Origin: Colius striatus
Taxonomy: Eukaryota; Chordata; Aves; Coliiformes; Coliidae
Assembly: GCF_028858725.1 (NCBI RefSeq)
Contig: NC_084761.1
Location: forward strand, 20,800,501 to 20,864,500
Reading direction: 5' to 3'
Length of the DNA stretch: 64,000 nt
Positions within the stretch are counted from its first letter, which is position 1. Each line of letters opens with the position of its first letter. Positions 27,301-42,300 of the stretch are shown in pieces. A program made the position numbers and the translations under genes. The notes under the pieces were generated by a model. It was not told the DNA's origin. It saw only the letters and a list, made by a program, of their open reading frames with translations, and made no database searches.

Positions 27301-30300
27301 ATTATTTTCCATTCAAATTCACATTAATTAAAATAAGCCTCTCTCTAATCAATCCAATATAAAAATTCAAGAAGCAAGCCTTATGTTCCTTGGACATAAC
27401 ACCATGCAGCAGGCCTAAGGACAAATAAAGAAACCATCACCTTCAGATAGAAAAATGTCCATGTAAATTATTCAATGCATTATTCTGAGCACTAATAAAA
27501 GCAACCTGTTTCTAAAGAGTGCTCCCATCTAAGAAAAATAACTTTTACAAACATTAAGCTGTAAAAAGTATAATTCTCTTTATGTGGAAGAAATATAGGC
27601 TCTGTCAAGATCACTAAGCAAATCAAAGCAGCCCATCTGGGGAAGAGTTAAGAGCTGCCAACTCATTACACAACATAGTTGCTCTCTCAAAAGGTAAGGC
27701 AGTGCTTAGAAAGCAATTCCAGGCCCCGGCTTTTTGTTTTGCTTAGTTTCTTGTTTGTTCTTTTAAGGAAGAATCAGCTGCACTGATTAAAAAATTGCCA
27801 GAGACACACAGTCATTCCTATAGAAACACAATACATATTGTTTTCACACTCTCTTGTAGGAAACACCAACTGAAAATAAATGATAATGAAATAAATGAAA
27901 ATAAATTATAAATGGCATACAGATGCCAGTGTAACTACTTTGAAATATTTAAAAACCCTAAATTGTCTGCTATACCTAGAGTGAGCCACTGGAACTAGAA
28001 AAATACAAGTTAAAAATGGGGGAACGGAAGACTGCCTAAGAAATTATTCTTCCTCAAGCTAACACTGCACTTGGTAACCAAGAAGCCTCTACTTCATAAG
28101 GAATTTCTTTGTGCAACTAACTCACCTATTGCTGGTCCAAGCCGTAGCCAGTTACCAAGGCTACAAAAGGCGGGTGACATGCTTTGTAAAGCAAGGAGTC
28201 AGAGCCAAGTTCCTTCTCTCCAGATTTCAGCATGCTCCTCCTGCAGCACTGCTATTAGTAAAGCTGTGTGGAGCATCTTCAGGAAGTACTCAATTCTGCC
28301 AAAGTAACAGTTAAGCTTCCAGACACTTCTGCGCAAAGCTAACTCTGTCATACTCCCCCAGCATCTCCTGCTCGCTCCAGAACAGGATTGCTTCCTATAC
28401 TGAGCTGTCCTGCCAGATGCCTGACTTCCTGTTGCAAGAAAGGGAGCTCTCCTTTTGCCACTCATGGGGAGAGCCTTGGCCAGGTGCCCAGCAGTGGGTC
28501 AGACATTGCGGCTGCAGGTCTTTGCTGGGCCCAGGGCATTTTGAGGGCAGGCTTTGCTGAGCACATGAAGCTGCCCTATGGCAGCCACTTCCTCCTCTGC
28601 AGTGGGGTTCCCTCCCCCCCCTAAAAGCTCCAGGTCCTCAAGCTCAGCAGTTTAACAATAAATTAATGTATTAAAATACATAATAAATCTCAAGGTAACA
28701 GATACAAAACAACTTTCTACAAAGGACAGAGAGTCCTTCCAGAAGAGAAAGGAAGGAAAAAACTTAGTTTCAAATACCACTTTTAAATATTGAACACCAC
28801 ACTTAGGAAAAAAGCCACCAGCACACAGGAATAAAAGTTTCATCATGTGGAAAAAAAGAAGTATCACAGATCAGGGGAATGTAAAACAATGTCCTTGGCT
28901 TGCAGCACATGGAATTGGCAATGACGGCAATACAACACAAGGTATTCCTAAAATAAGAGCTCCTTCAGTTTCTGGACATAGGATAAACACAAATCCAGAT
29001 AAAACCCCAAATCCTACTTATTTCTTTTCAGCGAAATACCGTTATCCATCCTTCCTCATCCCACACTTTTTCTTTGCTACAACATGCAGTCCAATTTTCT
29101 TTTGGCTTTTGTCATGGTTCAAGCTGAGCTGGCAACAAAGCACCATGCAGCCACTCACTCACTCCCCTTCCCCACATCTCTTTATAGGATCGGGAGGAAA
29201 ATTGGAAAAGAAAATCAAAATTTGTGGGTTAAGAACAAGTATAATAACTAAACTAAAATATAACAACAGTAAGCAGAATAAAATATAATAATAGTAATTA
29301 AGAGAAAGAAAACCCAAGAAAAAAAGACAAGTGATGCACAATGCAGTTGCTAATCACCTGCTGACCAATGGCTGAGCAGTAACCTGCTCCTCCCAGCCAC
29401 CTCCCCTCAAGTTTATATACTGGGCATGATATCCTATGGTATGGAATAGCCCTTTGGCTAGTTTGGGTCTGCTGTCGTGGCCATGTTCCCTCCCAGCTTC
29501 TTGTGCACAAACTGGCTTCCCCTCACATCTCAATCCCTCCCAGTCCACTGGTGAGAAGCTGAAATGGCCTTGATGCTAGCAAGCATTGCTCAGCAACAAC
29601 CAAAACATCCCTGTGTTATCAACATTCTCTTCAACTACTAGGAAGAAAATTAACTCTATCCCAGTCAGGATGAGCACAGCTTTTCAACACTAATATGTCT
29701 CTCAAGGGGTATAGTGACCACTATTATTACAGCTTATCTGAGACAGTGCCTCCTTCTACGAAAGTTCTGACAGTGAAATAAGTATTTTTACAAGACACTT
29801 AATTCTCTACCCGTCAAGACAGGGACTAAAATCTGGCTGCCACTTTCCAGAAAAACAGCTGTTCCACATAGGATGGTATGAGAGGAGACAGATAAAGAAG
29901 TTGTCATCTAATCAACAGCTCTTAAAAAATACTGGTATCATTATACACAGGACTCTACATGTTAAAAGAGCAGAAGTTCATCAGATGATTCACAGACACT
30001 AAGGAGAAAGTTATTTAAGGTAGCCTTAAGGAATGGTTTTGCTTTTGCTTGTCCCAACCATCACCACCCAGTGTTGAGAGCTGTCATAACATGTCCACAT
30101 TTTTAAAGTACTTTTTTTTCTTCTATACATGCACATTTTGGATTCTTATGAAAAAGCAAATGTGGGATTCATCCAGCCTAAGTCTGATGCTCTTACATGC
30201 ACCAGAACACAGCTGGAGATGAACTTTTGCTGGCTGAGCTATGACATGGGGACAAGTGACTGGCCCTTGAAAAGAGGAGATTTAACTTCTCCCTCTGGCT

Positions 30301-33300
30301 TACCCTGCAGCAGTAGTACACCTGGTGCCAAATCCACTAACATGTTAGGTGGCCACAGCTGGTTTTCTAGCTCAGCCAAGCACCTAGGCTTCTCCTTTGC
30401 TCTCTGCCTCTGTTTTTCTGTTTGCAAGCTCAGAACGTGCCTGTCAACAAGGAGGAGGTGTTATGCTACAGAGCTGCAGTCTACTACAACCCCACCCCTG
30501 TGGGTGGCAATGGTGTTCCTGCTGTTTACCCAGTTGGATGCAACCCTTCTCCCAAGTAATCACAACTTTGAATGCAAGGAACAAGCAAGCGTCCAGAACA
30601 CCATCTTGTAACCAGGAAATCATCACTGCTTTGCTATGCTCACACACTGAATAAATTTCCTTGTTTCACTTACACCACGTTCATTTAAAACACTTCCATC
30701 TCCTGGAAAATCTTCAAAAACAAACAAAGCAAGTCACAGTTGTCCTCACTGGATACTGCCAGAGCACCGTCTGTGCACTCAAAAACACAACTATCAAAGC
30801 AGATGACACTTACAGAAGTGACTCAACTCCTCAAATACTGTCCTCTACAGGACTAACAGCAGAGCTAGGCGATGCAAGGAGAGTGACTGACCGGAGACAC
30901 AGAAAGAAGTATACAAGAGTATTTGGAGAGAAACATCAAAGAAAAAAAAACACGTATAGCCATTCAGGCAAGCAAGCCCTGCTGACTTGCAGAGACATGC
31001 AGACAGCAGAGGAACTGGAATATGTCTGAGGTATAAAATCTGCAGCCTCACAAAAGGCTCGCTCTGAACATTTAATGAATGTCACCGCACTGCTGCTCCA
31101 AGTTCTTCCAGACTTTTTCAAGATCTTTAAGACCACTGAACACCACCTGAAACAAGTTTTCACTGCAATTTGCAAGAAAGAGGTTTTTAGCAGGGACCCA
31201 AGTATTTCCACTTGTTCTCCTCTGACATCCATCTGAAATCCTGTGCCATGAGAGGAATCCAGACTACCCAGAAAGCTTGGCTGCGTGCTCCCAACTATCC
31301 ACTGACTGCTTTGAAGCAAACACAATGCTGTTTTCACTCAGAGAATTTCTGTCTTATTACAAATTTTTAAGAAAGCTGAGGGCTGGCTTGGCTGTTTTGT
31401 TGGGTTCTTTCAGTCAAATCCAGGTTCCTCAACTATTTCAATACCAATATTGACTAGTTACACGTATCACAGAACTGTAGGGCATAATCAAAACCAGATT
31501 TACTTCTGCAGAGTCTAACCCCCTAATACCCATGTAATACTATTTTTAAAAAGTAGCCTACTAGCAGCTCTGAAAAAGGTAAACAAAAAGCATTCCTTCC
31601 TCTCCAACTGCTTTGTTTTTCCCTACAGACCACTGAGACAGAGTTCAGGATCTTTACCATTTCAGTCACTAATTAAGGTCTCTGCAAACTATATAGTGCT
31701 ATTTCCTCATTAATCTTCCCTTCTTTTCTCAGGAAACCCTTCTGTCCACTAGCATTAGCTCACTTAAAAGGGAGGGCACAGCATGAATTCAAACAGAAGT
31801 TAGAATTTGACCCAGTTATGCCTCAAAGTTTAGTTTCCACGAAGATTCAAAGCTCAGTTTACTGCATGAATGTACTTAAATCATCTCATAGACATAACTA
31901 CACCTCTACTACTCTTTCTCATACATAAAACTTGGCACTAAAAAGCCACTTGAACACTTATTTCTACTGTACATAAGCATATGGCACATTTTCCTTTGGG
32001 GAAAAAAAGAGGGCTCAAGCTGTAAATAGTGGACTACTGAAAGAGACTGAAAGGTTACTGAAAAGGATGACATGGGTACTCTACAGAAAGGAGAGTACCC
32101 ATGCTGCAAGTGAACTCAGGCCACAGAAAATGCAGTTCTGCCCCATGGCAAGCAAATTCAGAATGAACAATGTCAAGTGTCTGTGCTGTTTGTTAACAAA
32201 AGTATATCTACATGCTCCATACCCCTCAAAACCTGCAGAAAGACTCAAGCCTGTGGCCTGTGCAGTACAAATCATCTCAGATGGTCTCCCATTAATTTAT
32301 TGCATGCTTAATGAAGACACAGACCCAAGAGCAAATGCAGGAAGAAGGTTTGCGTATTTCTGAGAAATTCTTAAAACCTATCCCTCAGATGTTTCCAATA
32401 AAATGTTATGTCCTAAAGGAAAACAATTACACAGAGGGAAAATGCTTGGTAACACATGTGGGAGTGTGGATGACACAGCACATGTTATGCAGACATAGAG
32501 AAACATGAAAAGCAGTATTAAGACAAATGTCACACAGAACCGAAGGGAAGAGTTTTTGGTTGGTTTTTTTTCCTTTTAAGAGGGAAGCAATAACATGCAA
32601 GTCATGGCCAGTCAGTCAAAGTGAACACCAGGAAAAGACAGAAACACATCAACTACAGAATAGGAGCACCTACAGATGATCAGAAATTAAAACAAGGAAG
32701 TACCATTACATATGCAACTAAGCAAGTTCTTTAAAAAAAGAGGGAAATACATAAAGCTACAAGGTTGGGTTATTTCTTTCAGTAACATAGCTGATTGTGT
32801 TTAAAGAAAAGATACTGGAAATGTTAACAAAGCAAGAAGGTTTCCTAAACTACTTAAGTAGACATGAAGGAGATGAAGATCTTTCAGCAAGTAACTGCAA
32901 AGACCATAAAGTGGTCTAGAGAACCTTGCACACTGCCAGTCCCACATGGCATCATCTGCCTCGTGAAGTAGGAGGAAGGGAGAGCCTGTCAAATACATTA
33001 ACAGTATTGCCTACCTATGATTTCTTTACTGTAGTGCTTTTTTGCTTTGATAAAACAAGGACAAAACTGTCCCATAAAAAAAGTACGTGCTACTTTCAAT
33101 AGAAAACTGTTCCTCCCTCTACAGAGATTTCCTTACATTCAGCTAAACTCTCTTTATGTCTTCATATTACTAATGCCATCTGCATCCTAAACTGTATCTG
33201 CTGGGAATGGCCACATCTTTTAAATACATTTAAGAAAGCAGGAAGTAGAGGTTTTCAGAAAGCATGCTACAAGCCGTTGAGGATGATAAATTACACCAAT

Positions 33301-36300
33301 AAAAGCTTGGCTCTAATATCAAATTAGATCCTTACTTCTACACCAAATATAGTGCTTGCTGAACATGCCTCAGAACATGGATGAGTTCCCAAAGTCCTCA
33401 TCGGTTCTTTTAAAAACCAATGCTTTATGAATGACTAAAGCAAAGCTAGTCATGGAACCAAAGTAATCACAGCAGGGCATTTGGGAATGAAGAAAAAAAA
33501 CCCCACACTAATTAATCAGTTTAAGACAGTCTTCAATCTTTTAAAATACACTGAAAAGAATAATCTGTTATTGTGTTTAGGAAAAAGGTAAAGAGAAAAA
33601 AGAAGTTTAACTAGATTTTAATGGGAGAGGGGTCACTTGACTGTAGCAAATGAGACATGCTTGGCAACTTAGCCACAGAAAACCTCAGAGCGTGTATGTC
33701 ATATCACACTTACACTTTGATGAACAGGTAAAACAGGGTCTGAAGTCAGGAAATAACAAAACAATGGTTAAAGGCAAGAAATAACACAGAGCACCAACAG
33801 GAAGAAGAAATGGACAGGAGGCATTAATGAATAATCTAACAGTTTTCCAAAAATACACTACATTACCTCATCACCAAGTATTTCTTACACATCTCCCATA
33901 TTTAATACAATCTTGTATGCCCTCTGTGTAATTTGCTTTTATCTTGCAAAGTATCAGATCAGGGAAGTAAACGTATCTCAAGCATCTGAGCAGGAACAAG
34001 AGCTCCTACATACACAGAAAAATATTTATTTTGAAATTATTTAAGCCTGTACATTTGACAGAGAGTCCACAGTCAGTTTTCCTGTTCTACATTTAAATCT
34101 ACAGTTTATTTAAACTACTAATTTAGTTAACAGTTTTACAGTTAATTTAAATATACACATTTTTCCTCTTTTCTACTTACAATGTTGCAAGAAATTTTAA
34201 GATGAGCTATCAACCACAGATAAGTAGGACATAAGAGACACTCGATTTTTTCTTTTTAGAAGTTACACTTCAACATTAGATTTAAAAAAACACGATATTT
34301 TGTTAACACAAAGTATGACAAGTAAAAGACAAAGTAATGCCATTTTGATTCCTGGATCTCGAACACTCAGCATGTCCCTAAAACAGTTAGTCTGCTTAAG
34401 CAAAACTGGCACTGTACTACTGAAGTTGGTAAAAATGATTAAAATACCAGCTAGCAAAACAATGTATGGCTTATTTTTTAAAAGTTAACATAAAAAAAAC
34501 CCACTCAACCGTTACTTGGATTTATATTATTTCTATATCAAAAAAAGAGATGTCTCAATTTTTAGCAAAAGAGGAATTTACCAAAGCTTACTTAACCTCA
34601 TTAATTCTCTTTGTCAAAGAAAGGAATTAAGACTTGTCATAAAGACAACAAATCCAGGTATTATGAGTTCTTATTTGCAAGACGTTGTTCTTCCCTGAGA
34701 AAGGGATTAAGATTCTGCATGTCAGCAGTGCATATATCTCTAGGACAAACAATTAACTCTGAAGGTAAGCTACCAAATTTCAAGATGAAATGCAACAATT
34801 GACAATCAAAAAAGCCTATGTGGAAAACCAGCAAATTTCAAATAAAACTGAAGTGAAATATGGGCAGGATCACAGTTGGTATATAAGAATAACAAAAAGA
34901 ATGGATTCCTGACAAAGAACAGATGTGAACTGTAGAAGGAAAAGAGAAGTGAACAAGTTAGAAATGCCTTCACAAAAACACCACAAGGAAAGTTAAGACA
35001 AGAAGCTAAGATCATGGTTGGATTTCAAGGTGAATGGGAAAAGATAGAACAAAAGAAGAAAGTCCATTCACATTTGCAAGTTATATGAGAGAGGATGAAG
35101 TCAATATTTTGAAGGGCAAGGCCTAAATGGACCAAAAAGCTGCATCTCACACTTAGCTTTCTCCCAAAGAAAAACTGCAAACCAAGCAGAACGAATGAAT
35201 TCACTTCCAAGTACTGCTTTTAAAAGTTTCAAAATACATTTGCAAGGAAAAAAACTGTTACCTTAATGAATTCACAGTGAGGTACTGTTGTTTTATTAAC
35301 ACAAAATTACCATCTTATGCACATGAAGTTACTACCTACTGATTCTGGCTACATACCTGAAATGGGATGCAAAGACTTGAACAGAACATGTCCGATTTGC
35401 ACCCACATTTTACTGAAGCACACAAAGCTCAGTATAGGGTCCTGGATGGCATATACCTCCCAAGCTAGCTAAGAAATATGAAGTCATTATCAAAGAACCA
35501 TTTTAAGCCACATGGATACATGCCTCTCCAGCCAATCAACCCCCTAGTTCTCATTCCCTTCTTCCAAATCCCTTCCTTAAAATATCAATCCAGGCAGCAA
35601 TGCCCTGGGAAAGCATCTGCCAGATCCACCCACAGACTATCCACCAGGCTGGCTCTGGGAAGTTATTTGAAAAATTGCTAAATTAACATCTTTATTACTG
35701 CTTTAAAATCTGTTTTAAATTGACCCAGAAAAGCTGCACTCACATGGTTTTAGATAACGTAGCCAGAATGCACCATAACTCTGGAGGGAAATTTATAGCA
35801 GTCTGCTCAAGTCTTAAAATTCAGTATATCTTCTTCCAGAAGAGGTATATGTAACATATGTCTTCCTCTGGAAAAAAGTTCCCTGAAAATGTAATGATTT
35901 TTTTTTTTTTTAACCATTAGCTGTCCCAAAGAGACTCCAAGAAGGACCCTGACAGTTTTTCTTCTCAAATGCTTCAAGCATCATTCACCTATGACCACCT
36001 TCCCAGCACGGTCCTTCATATCAGTACAAACATGTTCATCAAAACCGCTCCTCAGTAACACTCAGGTATCTTATGGCAGGTGAAGTTACAAGACTGATAG
36101 TCAACACTATGCTAGTGCCATAGAAGTGCTATCAGAGTGAAAGGGAAGGTAACGCCACACACACTCAAGATGATGAAGCAAAGCACTGGATCCTGATACT
36201 CTCATGCCATGAAATTTACAGGCTAGGAAAACATTTAAAACTCTGTGAAAGTCAATTAAGATATATTCAGTTATATCTGCAAACAGATTCTGCAACATTT

Positions 36301-39300
36301 GAATATATCTCCCACAATCCTCCTCACTGTACACTTTAAAAAATAGACAAAAGCAGACAGTAAGTTCATTGTCGCTCAACTCTAATAGGGAGGAGCTTAG
36401 TTGATAAATGGTAAAAGCATAGCAAAGCGTATCTTGTGGTTTAGGTCGATTTGTGGGTCAAAGGCTTATTGATATCCTTCTTATTGCTTACTATGGAAGA
36501 CATAGTGGCATAGTTTAATGCAGCTATTTACATCTCTAAGAAAAACAAGCAGCTTAAATCTGATAGCCTTGGGCATGAAAATCTATTACCACACTTGCAA
36601 CTCTTAAGCCACCCCTTAGTGGACAAGTGTTTCTAATATTTTATCCTTTTTCAAACAAGATGAAAAAAGACCATGTATCTCTCGATACAGGTACAAATAT
36701 AAAACAGATACAGCTAAGACATAACTGTGACCTCTGGGCTATCCTTACCATTGTTGTCCGTGGCCAGGAAGAGATCCTAAATCCAAAGACCTGACAGAAA
36801 TTGCTGAATGCTTTTGGCATCTTTTCAAGATTAAAAACCAAATCCTTCCCTTCCTTACACAAATCCTTCCCTGAAAGTGATGCTTGTTCCATCACTATTC
36901 TCCTCTGACAAATGTAAATAGCTAATTGCATAGGTTCACTAACAGTGCAAACACAAAGAGAGAAGGATAAACAAGGGAAAACAATTCTGGCATAAAAGCA
37001 AACAGTTAGGAAGCAATTAAGAGCAGACATCACTGAGATGTAGTAAACACAACTTTCACCCTGAACAATGCCTTTTCTCTTATGATGGCGAGGGTTTTTT
37101 TCATTCCAATCTAATGCTCCTATACTGAGAAAGAAGTATCTAAGAACATTTCAAAGTGTCTATCGCTAACTTCAACAATTATATGTACCCCAAAGTAGGA
37201 TATTATTGGAAACTTTTTTTTTTCCAAATGTAATTCTACGTTCAGACACTATATAGCCCAAACAGGCCTGTACAGCTCTGTTACTGCAAGACAGACTCGT
37301 TCCTTCTGAAATAAAAGCCAGAAAAGCAGCATCAACTCAGCTTCACGGCTCTCTACCTCCAGCCCTCCTGACAAGGTGGCAGCACACACGCATTGCTGGC
37401 CACAATTTATTTCCATTTCACTGTACCCAAATTTGATCATCTGCCTTTTGAACACGTACACCAGTTGACCACGACAAACCATCATTTCATCAAACTCTTC
37501 AAGAAAGAGCAAGGTCACATACAGGGAAATGGCAAGAACTGAACTACCTAAACAGGTAGTAACGCACACATAAAGCTGAAGGAAGTTTGAAGGTGACACA
37601 GCTAAGCCTACTGGACTGCCAGTTTGCACAGAAGGAAGAAGCCTCCTTCCTGTCTTTTGCCATGTCCAGAGACATTCCGACTGCTTCTATTATTTGACAT
37701 CATCCTTCATGTCACTACACAATGACATTAAGTAACTGAACTAGCAAAAATCTAACCCTACCAAAATGAATTAATAATTTTATGCTAGTTTAGCTTCTTA
37801 ATAAGGATGAGAAATGCCTCAGTAAGCTTAATCTCACCAGCAAACTATGCCCTAACAAAGTATTTTTGGGTCTTCAGGGAAGATAAATGTGGAGGGAAGC
37901 AGCGTAACAAGCACTACAAAAAGGTCTTTTTCAAAGGAATTGAAAAAATGAATTGTACCACAGGCAGCACACGGGGCAACATGAACACCTCAGTATAAGC
38001 TTGATGTGGCTTCTGGAAGCTTTCTGTCCCTTGGTGCTTCCTTTCTTGAAAGCAAAGCCAGCTATGGTACAATTCTTTGGACAGCAGGCATTTCAAAACC
38101 GGAATTAAGCACAGAGTTAATACTGCAAGTGAAGTGAGGTGCCTTGACATTAAACACAAAATTCAGGTAAAAGCGTATATTTCTATGGCAAATAATTCAA
38201 TGAATCATAGAATCATTTAAGTTGGAAAAGACCCTTTAGATCATTGAATCCAACAATTAACCTGAGACTACTGCAAAAGCTATAAGCAGCTTCAGAAAAA
38301 TACAGTTTACTTTCTATGAAGTTCACCGTCCAAGTCAATTCCATATGAACTCTACCTCTAAGGAATCCTTTTGCTTTCCTCAAAACTACTGTTACTATGA
38401 CTTAAAAAAAAAAAAAAAACAACAAAAAAACAACTAATCAACTTTAAAAAGCTGGTAGTAACTTTGCTTATGAGTAAATTGGAGAAAGAACTGCAAACTC
38501 AAAAGACTCTTCATTGGTAGTACTCTTGCAAAAAAAAAAAAAAAAAAGGAACAAAAACAAGAAGAAACTGAACACACCACCAATGGTGCTGGTCAGACAA
38601 TGGATTTTGCTGTAAGTTAACACATTCACTGTTCTAGGAACACTGCCTGTGCAGTATACAGTAATCAAAATAAAGCTGAGGAAAACCAGTACATAAAGAC
38701 AAAGGGAGAAAATCTTAATGTTCAACATGCATGTAATTCCCATTTCTAACAGCTTGCAAATGCCTACACATTGATTTTCGATGATGAAAATTCCAGTTCA
38801 GAAGTGCCTAACAGTCTTCTATGGAAGTCCTCAATAAAGAAGAGATAAATACCACATCTCTAACTTTTAACTACAGAAGGAGCACTTGCGAAGCACTGGA
38901 TTGCTCTCCAGACTAAGCTGAAAAACACTGCCAACTGTAGAAACCTCTTTTATTTGTTAAGGAGCAGCAACTCAACATGTAGGAAAACAACAAATAGCTA
39001 TGATGTTCTTTAAGAGCATAAGCAGCCTGGGAAATGAGGGAGGCTACAACACTTGCCAATCTGGAAACAAACACACTAGCTCTGATTTTGATATTATTAT
39101 GTAAGAAAGGCAAGGAAAACAAAAGTAATGTCCCATTGCACTTTCTGCACATACATATACACAAACAAACAATGATTTTAATTGAATCCAGGCACATGAC
39201 CCAAAGAAGCTGCTAAGCTCTGCCATGCTATATAACATAACAGAAAGAAGAGTGCATCTTTCCCCTCGATCTGGTTTACAAGTTCACTTGGCATTGACTC

Positions 39301-42300
39301 AAACACATGCAACCCAAACAACAGCTACTCGCCTTCACCCTTACTTGCTGTTTCCATCAGTTCCTGGTCTTTCAAAGCCTCATCAGTTATGACTGCTTAC
39401 AGGAATCTGATTTTTCAGAACACAATACACTGGAACCTTCTGAGAGGGATTCGCTCAGACATGGATAGTTTGTTTAAAAAAAATAATTTCACAACTTCAA
39501 TAATAAAACTGAATCTTTTTCTTTTAAAAATAAATGGTGTTCATCTAGCTGCTTCTTTATGTAAGTTTTGCCAGCGTAGGATCACACAGGCATGTTACCA
39601 TATGGCACGCCTACCAGAACTATCTTTAATTTTTTTTCCTTGGAGACGTAAGCTAAAGTACCTGCAACTATGCTGTAATTTCCTTTTAGAGAAACTTAGC
39701 AAGCTCGATTTTTTGGGAACTTGAAATATTCTCTAGTCCAATTCTCTTTTTTATACTTTTTGTTTAAAGATTCAGGATAATCTACTCGGCCACTGGGGAG
39801 GTTTATAAAGTCTTTCCAGAAAGGAAGCAACAGATCAGAAAGATAAAATAGCAACACTGAAAGTAACGATTCCTGTCAAAACTGAGTGGTATTAATTCAG
39901 TGACTTGTCTCACAAGACAGTCCTTTTATAATGTTACCCATAACGAGAGAAAACAATAGTTTGCCTTCATTTTATTTTCTCCCCCCTTGTAGCTTTCTGT
40001 GTCACCAGCCCTAGCAACAGAGAAGAATAGCAATGGGTTTGTCAGGGGACAAGGGCTGTGCAATGGGCACATGAGGTGGGCCCCAAGCACCCTGTGTCTT
40101 CCAAGCACAATTGCCCTGTTATTTGACAACAGGCAAGTCTGCAAGCAGAACATAGCTTTTGATATTGTACTTGAGTGTCAAACTGACAAACTACAGCTGA
40201 GTTCCTGACAATAAACCTGTGTGACAGGTTCACTGCAATTTGGAAAATGTTTGTAGGCTAAGTGCACAAGAACAATCTTCTGCCACATCTTTATCACGAG
40301 TTCCAAATTGTGAGTCAGTTCACAAAAAGACAACAGTATCACTGAGAGAAAACAGTATGGACAAACCATCAACTCAGATACCTCCATACCAAGGAAACTC
40401 TTGGTGAAAAAAAGAGGGTGAAAAAGTACTGTGAAAAACCATGTAACAAGCACTGTGAAAATGTAGGGGGGTTGCAGCTCAAAATATAAATTTGTACTAT
40501 TTAATCTGTGAAAGTGTAAAGATATCCAGCCATTATCTTTAAATAACTCTATCAAGTTAACATAACATTCAAGTTTGACAAAAAGTGACGATAAGTTTCT
40601 GAATACTGAAATAAAAGCAACAAAACAACATAAAAAATCACCAAAGCTACTGGCCAGTAACATAGAAAGTTTCCCTGGTCTCCCTGAGTCCCACCAGGCA
40701 TATTTTTATTTTTTTTTAAAGGCATTTCTAGACTGCAGATGAGCAGATTAGGTGCCGTCTGCAACGCTGCCAACAACAGCTGAGACAGCTTTGCCAACAT
40801 TTCTAGCTTTGCCATGCAGTAACTTCAGTTTCCATTTCTATATTTCATCCAGCAGGACCACTTGAAACAACAGAGGTGAGTGTTTGCTTTCCTAAGTTTC
40901 AGAAGGGTCTGGAAAAAGAAATCAGCATCTCATTATTGCCTGTGACAGAAGGTGGAGGGTTTCATGCTTTTCCATTACCAATTACCCAAATGCCACAAAG
41001 AGGGAGTCTCTCTTAATTTGCAAACCAGGCTCCCAGGACACCACGATGCTCAAAATCCTGTCCCCCCTTCACCACTGCAGCAGCTGAGAATTATGAAGGA
41101 GGGGGACAGCTGGTCTTCTCATTAGGAGCACCGTGCCTGAATCCACAGACAGCCATTCGTACCCACTTCCCATTTGCAGCTTCCACCCTGCAGCTAATAG
41201 GTGTCTTTCAAAAACCTTTCCTGGGGTAAGGCAGCACAAGACAGGCAAGCTGGTTTAATACAGCAGAGTTAAAAGATAAACGCAACAGAGATTTAGAAGG
41301 AAGCCAGTGTCACTGTTATTTGTCTCCATGAGAACACAACTTACTAGAATACTCCAGCTCCCAAGATAAAGTATCTTCTCTAAAAGCAGGCTACGTATAC
41401 ATCTGTTGGTTATCAATATAAGCCTTTAACAACTGTCAGATATTATGGCAACAGTCCCACTAACTGCTCACACGTAACTCTGTGATGAACGCTCAGCGGG
41501 GCGAAGGCCTTAATGGAGCTTGGCTCTGCACGGGCACCATTTTCAGCTGCTTGGATTTCCCTTCTTTCCCTAGAGCACATCTTCACTTTAATTAATAGGT
41601 CACTGAACCGGTTTATGTTAATTGTCAGAAGTATCTCATCTTTGTTCCCGAGGGGAGGGACTAAAGTTCATTCAGTTGTTGTCTACAAACCAAAACTGAA
41701 AAACGTTAAGGTTTTGTATGCACCTAAACTACCACCAGTTCCTAAGGGAGCCTTTTTACGCTGCGGTAAACAATCACCTTCTCATTAGCAACGTGCATCC
41801 TGCCAGCTATCCCCTCGCCAGTTTGTCCCAGATCACCGTCAGTCGTCTGTCCAACCATTACCTGAACCCGAACTTTTTAAACGCAGTGCTCACCGAAGCT
41901 GTGTCAACGCCACCCAGTTTTAACCTAGCTACCGCAGACAGCGTAACGGGGAGCAACTTCGGCCCACAGCGCCCTTGCCGATTTCAACGAGCCTCTAGCA
42001 GAGCGGTGTTTTTCCCCAGAAGGCTGCCCTCCCTTTGGGAGCGATGCCGCCTCTTTGGGCAGCACTAGCCGGGAAGGCCTTCCGCGACCGCAAACTAAAA
42101 AGCCTCGCGTGGGTTCACTCCTGCATGGACTTACTCGCCCTGCGTAGCTGCTGTTTTAAATTCGTGTCCCCGCTACCCACAGCGAACTGCCGCCCTCCAA
42201 ACGCCCTCACGGCGCAGAGGCGCCGGGCAGCCGTTAACTCCCGGCTCCCGCCGCCGAGGAGGGCGGCCGCTCCCGCCGCTGGTGCGCCCAGGGTCCCGCC

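Noticed and set aside
28143-28163. GTAGCC...GGCTAC inverted repeat resembling an RFX X-box
   Set aside because: Nine bases separate the arms, more than an X-box allows, and there is no promoter nearby.
30129-30611. 160-codon open frame in MOB1B intron 1
   Set aside because: Low-complexity Ser/Thr/Cys-rich translation, open frames on both strands, and no recognised homology.
38403-38548. A-rich runs that might mark the tail of a processed pseudogene
   Set aside because: The neighbouring sequence encodes nothing recognisable and no duplicated target site was seen.
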